From an uncultured Spirochaetales bacterium (GTDB lineage: Bacteria > Spirochaetota > Spirochaetia > Sphaerochaetales > Sphaerochaetaceae): 64,000 nt of DNA. The position numbers were made by a program, and so were the translations under genes. Below are positions 1 through 7,588 of this stretch, piece after piece. Every line of letters starts with the position of its first letter. The stretch's first letter is position 1. The stretch covers positions 186,001 to 250,000 of the forward strand of contig CASFDA010000013.1 of the NCBI GenBank assembly GCA_949293335.1, read 5' to 3'. The notes under the pieces are model-generated. The model was not told where the DNA came from. It did no database searches and worked only from the letters and a program-made list of their open reading frames with translations.

Positions 1-612
1 GCCATCTCCGCCACTCTTCATCAGGTCAAGTGCCAGATTATCATCGCCAGAGAGCACAGAGAAATCATCATTTGTCCTTTCAATAACAGTCTTCATCTGT
101 TCGAGGGAACCTGATGCCTCTTTTACAGCAACAATATTCGGACATTCTTCTTCGAGGCGAACAAGTGTTTCTGTCTCGAGATTGATGCCGGTCCTTCCCT
201 TGATATTGTAGAGGATGCAAGGGATCTTGACTGCTTCTGCAATTGCCTTGAAATGGAGATAAAGTCCCTTCTGTGTTGGCTTGTTGTAATAGGGATTCAC
301 CAGCAATACAGCATCTGCTCCCGAATCTTCAGCGTGTTCCGAGAGTCTTATGGCTTCCCTGGTGCTATTGGATCCGGTACAGGCAATGACAGGAACCCTT
401 CCATTTGCGATCTTGACGGTCTTTGCGATAACCCTGTCATGTTCTTCATGCGAAAGAGTAGGACTTTCTCCAGTTGTTCCGCATGGAACGAGTCCGTCAA
501 TTCCCTCTTCGATCTGAACGTTTATTATCTTTTCCAGATTCTGATAATCAACGTTCCCTATCTCAGTAAAAGGTGTTATGAGCGCTGTGTATACTCCTCT
601 GAATCTATTCAT
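1..612 (-). CDS. dapA: 4-hydroxy-tetrahydrodipicolinate synthase (partial)
   Basis: Condenses aspartate semialdehyde with pyruvate in the diaminopimelate/lysine pathway. It is read on the minus strand from ATG at 612 and runs off the left edge, so only about 204 N-terminal residues are visible. The protein opens MNRFRGVYTALITPF, carries the GTTGES substrate-binding loop, the catalytic-triad tyrosine in ILYN and the Schiff-base lysine in VAVKEAS. Its start overlaps the dapB stop by 8 bases, so dapB and dapA are translationally coupled in one operon. Family identity is firm; the C-terminal third is not in the window. Confidence 0.95.
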   Translation of the reverse strand, partial: MNRFRGVYTALITPFTEIGNVDYQNLEKIINVQIEEGIDGLVPCGTTGESPTLSHEEHDRVIAKTVKIANGRVPVIACTGSNSTREAIRLSEHAEDSGADAVLLVNPYYNKPTQKGLYLHFKAIAEAVKIPCILYNIKGRTGINLETETLVRLEEECPNIVAVKEASGSLEQMKTVIERTNDDFSVLSGDDNLALDLMKSGGDG

Positions 613-1369
613 TCTGGTTCCCTCCAAACATTCCATTGGCAAAATCATCCATCGTGTAGATCCCGTCTTCCTGCATCTGTATCCATCTGGCGGCCAGTAT
701 TGCCCCTTTTGCAAAACCACTTCTTGATCGCGCTGTATGGGTGATTGTGATCTCCGCATCATCATTGTCGATGAAAAGTGTGTGCATCCCTGTTTGCGAC
801 CCGACCCGTATCGAGGAAACACAGAGTTCTTCTGGAGAAATTTTTCCGTCAAGGGGCATTGCCGCGATCTTTTTCTTTCGGCCAACCGTCTTCAATATCT
901 CCCCGGCTGCCATCAATGCAGTTCCAGACGGTGCATCTGCCTTGTTCCTGTGATGGGATTCAAGGATCGCGATGTCATATTCTGGGAGGATATCCAGCAT
1001 TTTTCCGGCACTTTTTATGATGGCGAGGAACAAATATACGCTGATCGAGAAGTTGCCTGAGTAGATGAACTTTCTACGCATTCCTTCTGTTTCTTTTGCT
1101 ATCTCTTCAAGCTCGTCATACCATCCTGTAGTACCGATTACTGCAGGAAGTGCATTTTCTGCATATATCATGATGTGTTTTCTGACTGCTTCCATCGAAG
1201 AAAAATCGATCACAACATCAGCGTTCTTCAGACTTGCAGTATCCACATTGTGTGATGTGATGTGCTTGTCATTTGAAAATGGATCGATTATTGAGACAAC
1301 TTCACCTTCGCTCAAAAGGGAATGTATCATCTTTCCCATTTTTCCATATCCGACGATTGCTACCTTCAT
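605..1369 (-). CDS. dapB: 4-hydroxy-tetrahydrodipicolinate reductase
   Basis: NAD(P)H-dependent reductase following DapA in lysine/diaminopimelate synthesis. The N terminus MKVAIVGYGKMG is a Rossmann glycine-rich loop; ESHHRNKADAPSGTA holds the catalytic His/Lys pair, and the C-terminal half has the tetramerisation/substrate fold. An upstream ATG at 1378 is in frame, but GGAG lies directly against it and 9 bases before the ATG at 1369, so 1369 is the better start (254 aa). First gene of the dapB-dapA operon, transcribed from the repeat-bearing promoter at 1420-1449. Confidence 0.95.
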   Translation of the reverse strand: MKVAIVGYGKMGKMIHSLLSEGEVVSIIDPFSNDKHITSHNVDTASLKNADVVIDFSSMEAVRKHIMIYAENALPAVIGTTGWYDELEEIAKETEGMRRKFIYSGNFSISVYLFLAIIKSAGKMLDILPEYDIAILESHHRNKADAPSGTALMAAGEILKTVGRKKKIAAMPLDGKISPEELCVSSIRVGSQTGMHTLFIDNDDAEITITHTARSRSGFAKGAILAARWIQMQEDGIYTMDDFANGMFGGNQNE

Positions 1370-1402
1370 ATTGTTCATCTCCGAGTAGAAAAGTAGCAGA
1401 AA

Positions 1403-1454
1403 ATAACAAGTATGTCTATATTATAACAAATATGTTAATATAATAACAAATATA
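1403..1454. repeat. three direct repeats with 20-bp period upstream of dapB
   Basis: ATAACAARTATR occurs at 1403-1414, 1423-1434 and 1443-1454, exactly 20 bases apart, so all copies face the same side of the helix. The outer copy contains the -35 and the middle copy abuts the -10 of the dapB promoter. This spacing suits a multimeric regulator; the protein is unknown. Confidence 0.6.
1420..1449 (-). promoter_or_regulatory. promoter of dapBA
   Basis: On the minus strand a -35 TTGTTA (1444-1449) and a perfect -10 TATAAT (1420-1425) are separated by 18 bases and point at dapB. The -35 lies inside one of three direct repeats described separately. Sequence match only. Confidence 0.6.
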
Positions 1455-1492
1455 GTCAAAAATATGCCTTATGGGGGGCTCAAAAATCAATG

Positions 1493-2293
1493 TTACTGGA
1501 TTTCGATCACTTCAAGATCTTCTGGCACAATGACATTTTGGGAAAAGTATTCTTTTGCTTCCTTTGTATAGAGTTCCTTTCTGTTTCTTATGTTCTTGTC
1601 CTCTGTGTGGTAGAGGATAAGATTCCTGACATTCAGCTTCGTTGCAAGTTCCGCTGCGTCTTTTACTGTCGAATGATTTTTTTCATAAGGATGGAACACG
1701 TCCCTCTCTTCATATAGGCAGAAAGCCTCACTCATCAGGTAATCTGCGTTTCTGGCATATACTTCTTCTGCATCCATATAGGGCTCGTCGCCAAGACATG
1801 TTATCTTTTTCCCGTTCTTCACGAGCGAGAACCCGAATTGTTTTGCCTTTGTTGAGTGTATGTCAAAGAATGTGATCTTTCCCCCGAGAGTCTCCCGTTC
1901 TTCCCCGTCCTTCACCTCGACAAGGAAAATTCTTTTCCCGATATACTCAGTCTGGCTTTTCTGCAGGAGGAGGTGTGTCATCTCCATGAGTATGGATATG
2001 ACCTCATCGTGGGCATAAATAACAAGATCGCCTTCATAGGTTCCTTTCTTCATGTTCTGCGCGATGATACGGATCATCCATATGATCCCGAGAATATGAT
2101 CGATGTGTTTATGTGTTACGAATATGCTATGGATGTTCTTCCAGGAAAGGCCAATCTTCTCAAGATTCACAAGTATCTGGTTGCCACCTCCTGCATCTAC
2201 CAGAAGATGTTCATTTCCTTCTGAGATGACAAAACATGTATTATAGCATTTTGTGACTAGTGCGTTTCCGGTTCCAAGCATTGTGATCTTCAT
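1493..2293 (-). CDS. MBL-fold hydrolase, ribonuclease Z-like
   Basis: Metallo-beta-lactamase fold protein of 266 residues resembling tRNA 3'-processing RNase Z/BN. MKITMLGTGNA is the first strand and loop of that family, and the metal site THKHIDH (His61, His63, Asp65, His66) is complete; further histidines occur near 200-225. It lacks the long exosite insertion visible in classic RNase Z, so it may be a paralogue with another phosphodiesterase role. A GAGG precedes the start, directly after the T-tract of the tRNA-Pro terminator, which is an unusually tight arrangement. Family certain, substrate not. Confidence 0.8.
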   Translation of the reverse strand: MKITMLGTGNALVTKCYNTCFVISEGNEHLLVDAGGGNQILVNLEKIGLSWKNIHSIFVTHKHIDHILGIIWMIRIIAQNMKKGTYEGDLVIYAHDEVISILMEMTHLLLQKSQTEYIGKRIFLVEVKDGEERETLGGKITFFDIHSTKAKQFGFSLVKNGKKITCLGDEPYMDAEEVYARNADYLMSEAFCLYEERDVFHPYEKNHSTVKDAAELATKLNVRNLILYHTEDKNIRNRKELYTKEAKEYFSQNVIVPEDLEVIEIQ

Positions 2294-2304
2294 AAGGCCC
2301 TCGC

Positions 2305-2337
2305 AAAAAAGAAAACCCCATCTCGCAACGGATGGGG
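2305..2337 (-). terminator. terminator after tRNA-Pro
   Basis: On the minus strand the arms CCCCATC and GATGGGG (2316-2322, 2331-2337) enclose an 8-base loop and are followed by a T-rich run. It ends about 12 bases before the start codon of the downstream hydrolase gene. Confidence 0.8.
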
Positions 2338-2353
2338 CATTCTGCTATCATTA

Positions 2354-2426
2354 TCGGGACGAATGGACTCGAACCATCGATATCCTGCTCCCAAAGCAGG
2401 CGCCATAGCCGCTAGGCGACGTCCCG
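2354..2426 (-). tRNA. tRNA-Pro (anticodon UGG)
   Basis: The minus strand folds as a cloverleaf. The acceptor CGGGACG pairs with CGTCCCG, the D arm is GCC/GGC, the anticodon stem CCTGC/GCAGG has loop TTTGGGA (anticodon TGG, G37), and the T arm contains GGTTCGAGTCC. The discriminator is A and the CCA end is not encoded. It is divergent from nth with 29 bases between, so its promoter must lie within the nth coding region. Confidence 0.95.
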
Positions 2427-2455
2427 TCAACATGCGGTAGTTTAAGGTAAAGTAC

Positions 2456-3082
2456 ATGGAATCGTCAATAGACTCTGAGATTTTAAACATTCTTTTTTGC
2501 TATTATCCTGAAAAAATCGAATTTATCGAAGAAAAGGATCCTTTCAAATTCCTTTCTACAGTCATTCTTTCTGCATCGAATACAGACATCTCCGCAAAGA
2601 GGAGTGCGGATAAACTCTTCTCCGTTTTTCCTGATGTCGATGCGATCTGCTTGGCAAATACGGAAGAGATCGAGGATCTGATCAGGTCTTCAGGCCTTTA
2701 TAAGAATAAGGCGAGATCGATAAAAGCGCTTGCCCAGTACATAAAGGAAAATGGGAAAATCCCCGAAAGCGTTGAAGAGCTTACAGCTATTCCTGGAATC
2801 GGTGTGAAGACGGCAAATTGCTATCTTGGATTCTTGGCCCGTCCAGCTGTCATCGTCGACACACATTTCGCGAGGGTCTCATATCGCCTTGGCCTTGTGA
2901 AGAAGAAGGATCCAGCAAGTATTTATAAAGAAATACGGGAAAGATACGATGAGAAAATATGGTATAGGATGTCGATGGTCCTCAATCTTCATGGGAGAGT
3001 ATGCTGCCTTGCGAAAACACCGAAGTGCAAAGTCTGTCCAGTATCTATGTTCTGTCCTTCTAGAGAGAACGATGTTCAATGA
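2456..3082 (+). CDS. nth: endonuclease III
   Basis: DNA glycosylase/AP lyase for oxidised pyrimidines in base excision repair. The helix-hairpin-helix PGIGVKTAN supplies the catalytic lysine (Lys118), and VDTHFARV carries the activating aspartate (Asp135). The C terminus has the iron-sulfur cluster pattern C-x6-C-x2-C-x5-C (Cys184, 191, 194, 200). At 208 aa it has the usual length. AAGG lies about 9 bases upstream of the ATG. Its 3' end overlaps the convergent unknown gene by 23 bases. Confidence 0.95.
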   Translation: MESSIDSEILNILFCYYPEKIEFIEEKDPFKFLSTVILSASNTDISAKRSADKLFSVFPDVDAICLANTEEIEDLIRSSGLYKNKARSIKALAQYIKENGKIPESVEELTAIPGIGVKTANCYLGFLARPAVIVDTHFARVSYRLGLVKKKDPASIYKEIRERYDEKIWYRMSMVLNLHGRVCCLAKTPKCKVCPVSMFCPSRENDVQ

Positions 3083-3503
3083 TTGAGAAATACGGCCAAT
3101 GTAGTTTGCATCTCATCAGTGAACTTACTCGCATTTCCTTTTCTCCTTTGAAAAGAGGAGGGGGCTGTACAGAACTTTCATGATTGAGAAATAGTCCAGT
3201 TTCCTGTACTTCAAGGCCGAGGGCATTCTGCAGGATCGATATTGGTTTTTCGTCCTTTGTCCGCATCAGCCAGCCGTATTTTGATAAAATCATCTCATCT
3301 GTGATTGTGAGAGACTGGAATGAAGGAAGCTTCTTGCTGATTCTCGAGTCCGATCCGAGAATGATGGATGGAGGCAGGACATACATGTCAAAAAGTCCTG
3401 TTTCTGCAAAATAGGACTGCATCAGCCTTCTTAGTGCGAGTTCATCACTTTCCCGAAAGGTCAAAATAGTGATGAGTTCATCTTTATTAACATCTTTTGA
3501 CAA
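3060..3503 (-). CDS. hypothetical protein
   Basis: A 147-residue reading frame not recognised as any family. It begins with a TTG codon, reads MSKDVNKDELITILTF, and contains a mixed hydrophobic/charged pattern typical of a folded cytoplasmic protein; no membrane segment or metal motif is visible. A possible ribosome site AAGGAG lies about 13 bases upstream, which is far. It faces nth (23-base overlap of the 3' ends) and is divergent from rpmB. Its length and amino-acid make-up argue for a real gene, but with no motif that remains uncertain. Confidence 0.5.
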   Translation of the reverse strand: MSKDVNKDELITILTFRESDELALRRLMQSYFAETGLFDMYVLPPSIILGSDSRISKKLPSFQSLTITDEMILSKYGWLMRTKDEKPISILQNALGLEVQETGLFLNHESSVQPPPLFKGEKEMRVSSLMRCKLHWPYFSIIEHRSL

Positions 3504-3519
3504 AAACTTTCCATTCTCC

Positions 3520-3549
3520 TTTACACTTTTTGCTCATTTTTGATATAGT
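3520..3549 (+). promoter_or_regulatory. promoter of rpmB
   Basis: TTTACA (3520-3525) and TATAGT (3544-3549) are 18 bases apart, about 65 bases ahead of the rpmB start. Confidence 0.6.
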
Positions 3550-3556
3550 CTAGCTG

Positions 3557-3580
3557 TTGACACCATGCTCCGGGTGTCGA
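3557..3580 (+). promoter_or_regulatory. hairpin in the rpmB leader
   Basis: GACACC (3559-3564) and GGTGTC (3573-3578) form a stem extendable by two pairs on an 8-base loop, in the 5' untranslated region between promoter and rpmB. Ribosomal-protein leaders are often autoregulated through such structures; for this one it is only a suggestion. Confidence 0.35.
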
Positions 3581-3614
3581 TTGCTTATTGAATTTTATTA
3601 AGGTGGATATAATC

Positions 3615-3845
3615 ATGGCAAGACGATGTGACATCTGTGGAAAGGGAACAGTAAGCGGACAGATCGTTCCGCGCAAGGGACAGGCCAAGAAGGCCGGTGG
3701 TGTCGGTCAGCACATTGGCGTGACCAAGAAGAGAGAATTCAGGCCAAACCTTATTTCTGTTAAGGCTTTGATCGATGGAAGCCCAAGGACAATCAGGGTT
3801 TGCACACGCTGCCTGAGAAGTGGAAAAGTTGAGAAGGTAGTATAA
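3615..3845 (+). CDS. rpmB: 50S ribosomal protein L28
   Basis: Large-subunit ribosomal protein of 76 residues. MARRCDICGKG near the N terminus and VCTRCLRSG near the C terminus give the two CxxC pairs of the zinc-binding form of L28. The ATG at 3615 follows AGGTGG by 8 bases; an in-frame ATG at 3588 would lack a ribosome site. It is monocistronic by appearance, with its own promoter and a terminator right after it. Confidence 0.97.
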   Translation: MARRCDICGKGTVSGQIVPRKGQAKKAGGVGQHIGVTKKREFRPNLISVKALIDGSPRTIRVCTRCLRSGKVEKVV

Positions 3846-3874
3846 TTCCAGAATTCATATGGAAAATATTCAGA

Positions 3875-3899
3875 AGGCTCCTTTATGGGGCCTTTTTTT
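3875..3899 (+). terminator. terminator of rpmB
   Basis: AGGCTCC (3875-3881) pairs with GGGGCCT (3887-3893) around a 5-base loop, followed by seven T. It lies just upstream of thrA, so thrA is expressed by readthrough or from an unseen promoter. Confidence 0.85.
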
Positions 3900-3914
3900 G
3901 AAAAAGGAGGAAAG

Positions 3915-6311
3915 ATGGAGTATTCGGTTCACGCACTCTCTGGCTCAATGATCAAGGGCAAGAAAGAGATGGAAAGGCTTCACGATCTTGTTGCGGGAGA
4001 GAGTCAGGAAGGCTTTTCTTCTGTTCTTGTCATTTCTCCTGTACGTTCAGGGGAACTCTCTCTTTCTGTTCTCGCACCATTTGCAGAAGCTCATGATGAG
4101 AGGTTGTGGTCTGGACTTGAGAAGGTGCAGACTTCATGGTCTGAATTATCAGAAGAGACTCTTTCGGAAAATGGCAGCAAGGCATTTCTTGAAAGCATGA
4201 ACAAGGTTTTCGAGGAGGCCGAAGACATCCTTAAATCAATTTGGATTCTCTCATCTGCAAGTAGTGAGAGCCTCTCGTTTCTCGATGACAAGTCCGCATA
4301 TTTCATCTCGCGGCTTTTTGAGCTTTTTTATCTTGAGAAAACAGGATCAGATATAAAACTGGTTCCATATACTCAGCTGAAGGGTGGAATAATCGATGGA
4401 ATTTCCATTGTCTATGGATCTTTTCCACCACCTCCTGCAGCACCTTCTGGCTGGACAGAGTATGAAAGTGAATATGCCGCAAGCACAATCGCGTCAGAAC
4501 TATCAGCACGCCTGACGTTCTGGAATACAAGAGGACTTTTGCGAACTGCAAGCTACAAGGAGGTTCCGTCATCTTCGGTCATCAGATCACTTTCTTTTGA
4601 AGAAGCTACAGAACTTTCATTCTTTTCCGCTCCGATCGTTCATCCGCATTCTTTCATTCCAATGGAGAAAAAGGGGCTTCCGATTAGACTCCGGTACTGG
4701 GATGATGATCAGGATGAGGGGACACTGATTTCTGCTGAAGATGATAGTTTCATAAAAGGAGAGGTGAAGGCATTTTCATCCATCATGGGAATTGCGCTGA
4801 TAAACATCGAAGGAAGTGGAATGAGTGGAATTCCTGGAATCTCATCTCGACTTTTCTCAGCTCTTAAAGAAGAGAATATCAGCGTGATTTTGATCTCTCA
4901 GGCATCAAGTGAATACTCCATATGTTTTGCTGTCAGGAAGGATGAATCTGAGAAGGCGCTCACCGTTGCCACAAAGACATTCAGTGAAGAACTGGAAAGT
5001 GGTGCAATTGGAAAGATTACCCGTTCGGTTGATCTTGCGATTCTTGCAGTTGTGGGCAATCAGATGGCAGGTTCGATCGGAATTGCTGCGAAATTCTTCT
5101 CATCCCTTGCAAAGGCTGGCGTGAACATCAGGGCAATTGCCCAAGGGTCCAGCGAGAGGAACATATCTGCTGTCATTCTCGAAAAAGATGCCGGAAAAGC
5201 AATCAGGGCACTTCATTCTGTCTTTTTCTTCTCTTCCCAGACCCTTTCACTCGGCTTATACGGACCTGGTAATATCGGAGGAACCTTCCTCGACCAGATC
5301 GAAAAGGAGAGGGATAGGCTCAAAAAGGTTTTTGATCTGGACATCAGAGTACGTGGAATCGCAAACAGTACAAGAATGCTCCTCAGCGAGGATGGTCTGG
5401 ATCTTTCTTCGTGGAGAATGGATTTTTCCAAGAACGCGGTACCTTATGATGAAGAGAAGTTCCTTTCCCATATAGGAGCCTCGTATTATCCGCACAAGGT
5501 AATTGTTGATGCGACTACCAGCGAAGCACGGGCAAGAAGCTATAAAGATCTTCTGCTTTCCGGTTTTCATGTGATAACCCCGAACAAGAAGGCTGGTAGT
5601 GGTGATTATAGCTACTACAGGGAGCTGATGGAGAGCGCGCACAAGACAGGAAGCCGTTTTTATTATGAGACCACAGTGGGTGCAGGCCTTCCTATTATCG
5701 TGACGCTGAAGGATCTCAGGGAGACTGGAGACGAGATAATAAAAATAGAGGGGATGGTGTCAGGAACCCTTTCGTGGCTTTTCTCGATGTATGATGGTAC
5801 TGTTCCATTCTCATCTCTTGTTCTCAAAGCACGTGAAATGGGTTTTACAGAGCCAGATCCGAGAGATGACCTCTCTGGTATGGACGTTGCAAGAAAGACT
5901 GTGATACTTGCACGTGAGATGGGGTATCCGGTAGAACTCGGATCTTTCCCCGTAACACCACTTTTCCCTGAAAGTCTTTCTTCCATCTCACTTTCTGAAT
6001 TCCTTTCCCGGATAACGGAGCTTGACGGATTGATGCTTGAGCTTTTCAATAAAGCTAAGGAGAAGGGCAAAGTCCTCCGTTATGTAGGTGTGGCTGAAGG
6101 TGGAAAGTGTAGTGTTGGACTTGAAGAGTTTTCACCAGATCATCCGTTTGCTATGGCAAAAGGAACAGACAATGTGATCTCTTTCAAGACTCGCCGTTAC
6201 TTTGATCAGCCTCTGGTCATCAAAGGTCCGGGTGCCGGTCCTGAAGTTACCGCAGGGGGAGTCTTCGCAGATCTTCTTCGTCTGGGCGAATATCTTGGTT
6301 CAAAAGTATAA
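3915..6311 (+). CDS. thrA: ThrA-type fusion: degenerate aspartokinase plus homoserine dehydrogenase
   Basis: 798-residue homologue of bifunctional aspartate kinase-homoserine dehydrogenase I. The start at 3915 follows AAGGAGG; an upstream in-frame ATG at 3885 lies in the rpmB terminator loop. The homoserine dehydrogenase half looks intact: GLYGPGNIGG cofactor loop, TPNKKA, GAGLPI and EPDPRDDLSGMD. Two ACT domains are recognisable (SSEYSI, SSERNI). The kinase half aligns in length, but its catalytic signatures are gone: KFGGTSV is replaced by HALSGSM near residue 6, the GRNGSD nucleotide loop by YESEYA near 183, and TDVDGVY by WNTRGLL near 203. I infer a dehydrogenase with a regulatory pseudokinase. 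thrC follows after 14 bases. Confidence 0.9.
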   Translation: MEYSVHALSGSMIKGKKEMERLHDLVAGESQEGFSSVLVISPVRSGELSLSVLAPFAEAHDERLWSGLEKVQTSWSELSEETLSENGSKAFLESMNKVFEEAEDILKSIWILSSASSESLSFLDDKSAYFISRLFELFYLEKTGSDIKLVPYTQLKGGIIDGISIVYGSFPPPPAAPSGWTEYESEYAASTIASELSARLTFWNTRGLLRTASYKEVPSSSVIRSLSFEEATELSFFSAPIVHPHSFIPMEKKGLPIRLRYWDDDQDEGTLISAEDDSFIKGEVKAFSSIMGIALINIEGSGMSGIPGISSRLFSALKEENISVILISQASSEYSICFAVRKDESEKALTVATKTFSEELESGAIGKITRSVDLAILAVVGNQMAGSIGIAAKFFSSLAKAGVNIRAIAQGSSERNISAVILEKDAGKAIRALHSVFFFSSQTLSLGLYGPGNIGGTFLDQIEKERDRLKKVFDLDIRVRGIANSTRMLLSEDGLDLSSWRMDFSKNAVPYDEEKFLSHIGASYYPHKVIVDATTSEARARSYKDLLLSGFHVITPNKKAGSGDYSYYRELMESAHKTGSRFYYETTVGAGLPIIVTLKDLRETGDEIIKIEGMVSGTLSWLFSMYDGTVPFSSLVLKAREMGFTEPDPRDDLSGMDVARKTVILAREMGYPVELGSFPVTPLFPESLSSISLSEFLSRITELDGLMLELFNKAKEKGKVLRYVGVAEGGKCSVGLEEFSPDHPFAMAKGTDNVISFKTRRYFDQPLVIKGPGAGPEVTAGGVFADLLRLGEYLGSKV

Positions 6312-6325
6312 AAAGGAGTATTGCT

Positions 6326-7588
6326 ATGGAATTCGTATCAACTCGGGATAGGGAAGGCAAAGGTTATTCGTTTACGAAAGCAGCTCTCAAGGGACTTGCT
6401 CCAGATAGGGGGCTGTTTGTTCCCAAAAGCATTCCCGCACTAAGCAGCGAATATACACAGGAAAAGGGGCTTGGTTATGAGGCTTATACCATCCTCAAGC
6501 CGTTCTTTGAATCCGATGAGAGCGAAGGGGATTTGCTTGATATCACGAGAAAGGCCTTTTCTTTTCCGCTTTCAATGCATGCTGATGGGGGAAAGGACAC
6601 GCTTGAGCTTTATTATGGCCCTACCTGTTCATTCAAGGATTTCGGAGCCCGTTTCCTTGCTTTCCTTCTTGATAGTGTCCTCAAGAAGAGTGGAGAGAAG
6701 AAGACCATACTTGTTGCAACTAGCGGAGACACAGGAAGCGCAGTAGCCTCTGCATTCAGCGAGTGTGAGAACATAAGTGTGAAATTGCTGTTTCCCAAGG
6801 ACGGTGTTTCCGAGAGACAGAAGAAACAGCTTACATGCTGGAAGGGAACATCAGTAAGTTCATATGAAGTTGACGGTACGTTCGATGATTGCCAGAAAAT
6901 GGTCAAGGATGCGTTCATGGATCCTGAATACTCTTCATCTCTTTCAAGCGCTAACAGTATCAATATCGGGCGCTTGATGGCTCAGATGGTATATTATTTC
7001 CATGCGTCATTCCTTTATGAGGCAAAGTACGGGGAAAAACCAATTGTGATCGTTCCTTCTGGAAATGTAGGAAATGTGACGGCTGCATATTATGCAAAGG
7101 AGATGGGTGCCCCGATCAGGAGACTTATAATCGCCACAAATGCAAATAGAAGTGTAGAGGATTATATCTCGAGTGGAAAATTCACTCCTAGGGCAAGCAT
7201 AAGGACTCTTGCGAACGCTATGGACGTAGGAAATCCTTCCAATCTCGAACGTCTTTTTGATCTGTTCCCTACATACGAGGTCTTCAAGCAGAATGTAAAG
7301 GCATACTATGCAATGGATGACAAGATAGAGGATACCATCAGGCGTGTCTATGATGAGAAGGGGTATGTCATCTGCCCTCATACAGCCTGTGGTGAGTTTG
7401 TCAGGAGAATGTGGTTCCGCGATGAGCCTACGATTGTTGTCTCGACTGCCCATCCTGCGAAGTTTGATAAGATTGTCGAGCCTCTTATCGGAAGGAAGAT
7501 CGCGATCCCTGAGAGTCTCTACGGGATGATCAAGAGTGATAGCGATTACAAAGAGATCGGAAAGGATTACCACGAACTCTTCAATTGA
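6326..7588 (+). CDS. thrC: threonine synthase
   Basis: PLP enzyme converting O-phosphohomoserine to threonine, 420 aa, close to the Escherichia coli type in length. GPTCSFKDFGARF carries the PLP-binding lysine (Lys104); ATSGDTGSA is the phosphate-binding loop and VPSGNVGNV a second cofactor contact. AAAGGAG precedes the ATG by 7 bases. It follows thrA directly, forming a two-gene threonine operon (no thrB kinase in the window). The last 8 bases overlap the convergent MATE gene. Confidence 0.95.
   Translation: MEFVSTRDREGKGYSFTKAALKGLAPDRGLFVPKSIPALSSEYTQEKGLGYEAYTILKPFFESDESEGDLLDITRKAFSFPLSMHADGGKDTLELYYGPTCSFKDFGARFLAFLLDSVLKKSGEKKTILVATSGDTGSAVASAFSECENISVKLLFPKDGVSERQKKQLTCWKGTSVSSYEVDGTFDDCQKMVKDAFMDPEYSSSLSSANSINIGRLMAQMVYYFHASFLYEAKYGEKPIVIVPSGNVGNVTAAYYAKEMGAPIRRLIIATNANRSVEDYISSGKFTPRASIRTLANAMDVGNPSNLERLFDLFPTYEVFKQNVKAYYAMDDKIEDTIRRVYDEKGYVICPHTACGEFVRRMWFRDEPTIVVSTAHPAKFDKIVEPLIGRKIAIPESLYGMIKSDSDYKEIGKDYHELFN

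Noticed and set aside
2290-2490. 66-codon minus-strand frame over tRNA-Pro
   Set aside because: It spans the tRNA and its terminator and has no protein character.
3845-3914. Threonine leader peptide/attenuator before thrA
   Set aside because: The hairpin there belongs to rpmB termination, and no run of Thr or Ile codons precedes it.
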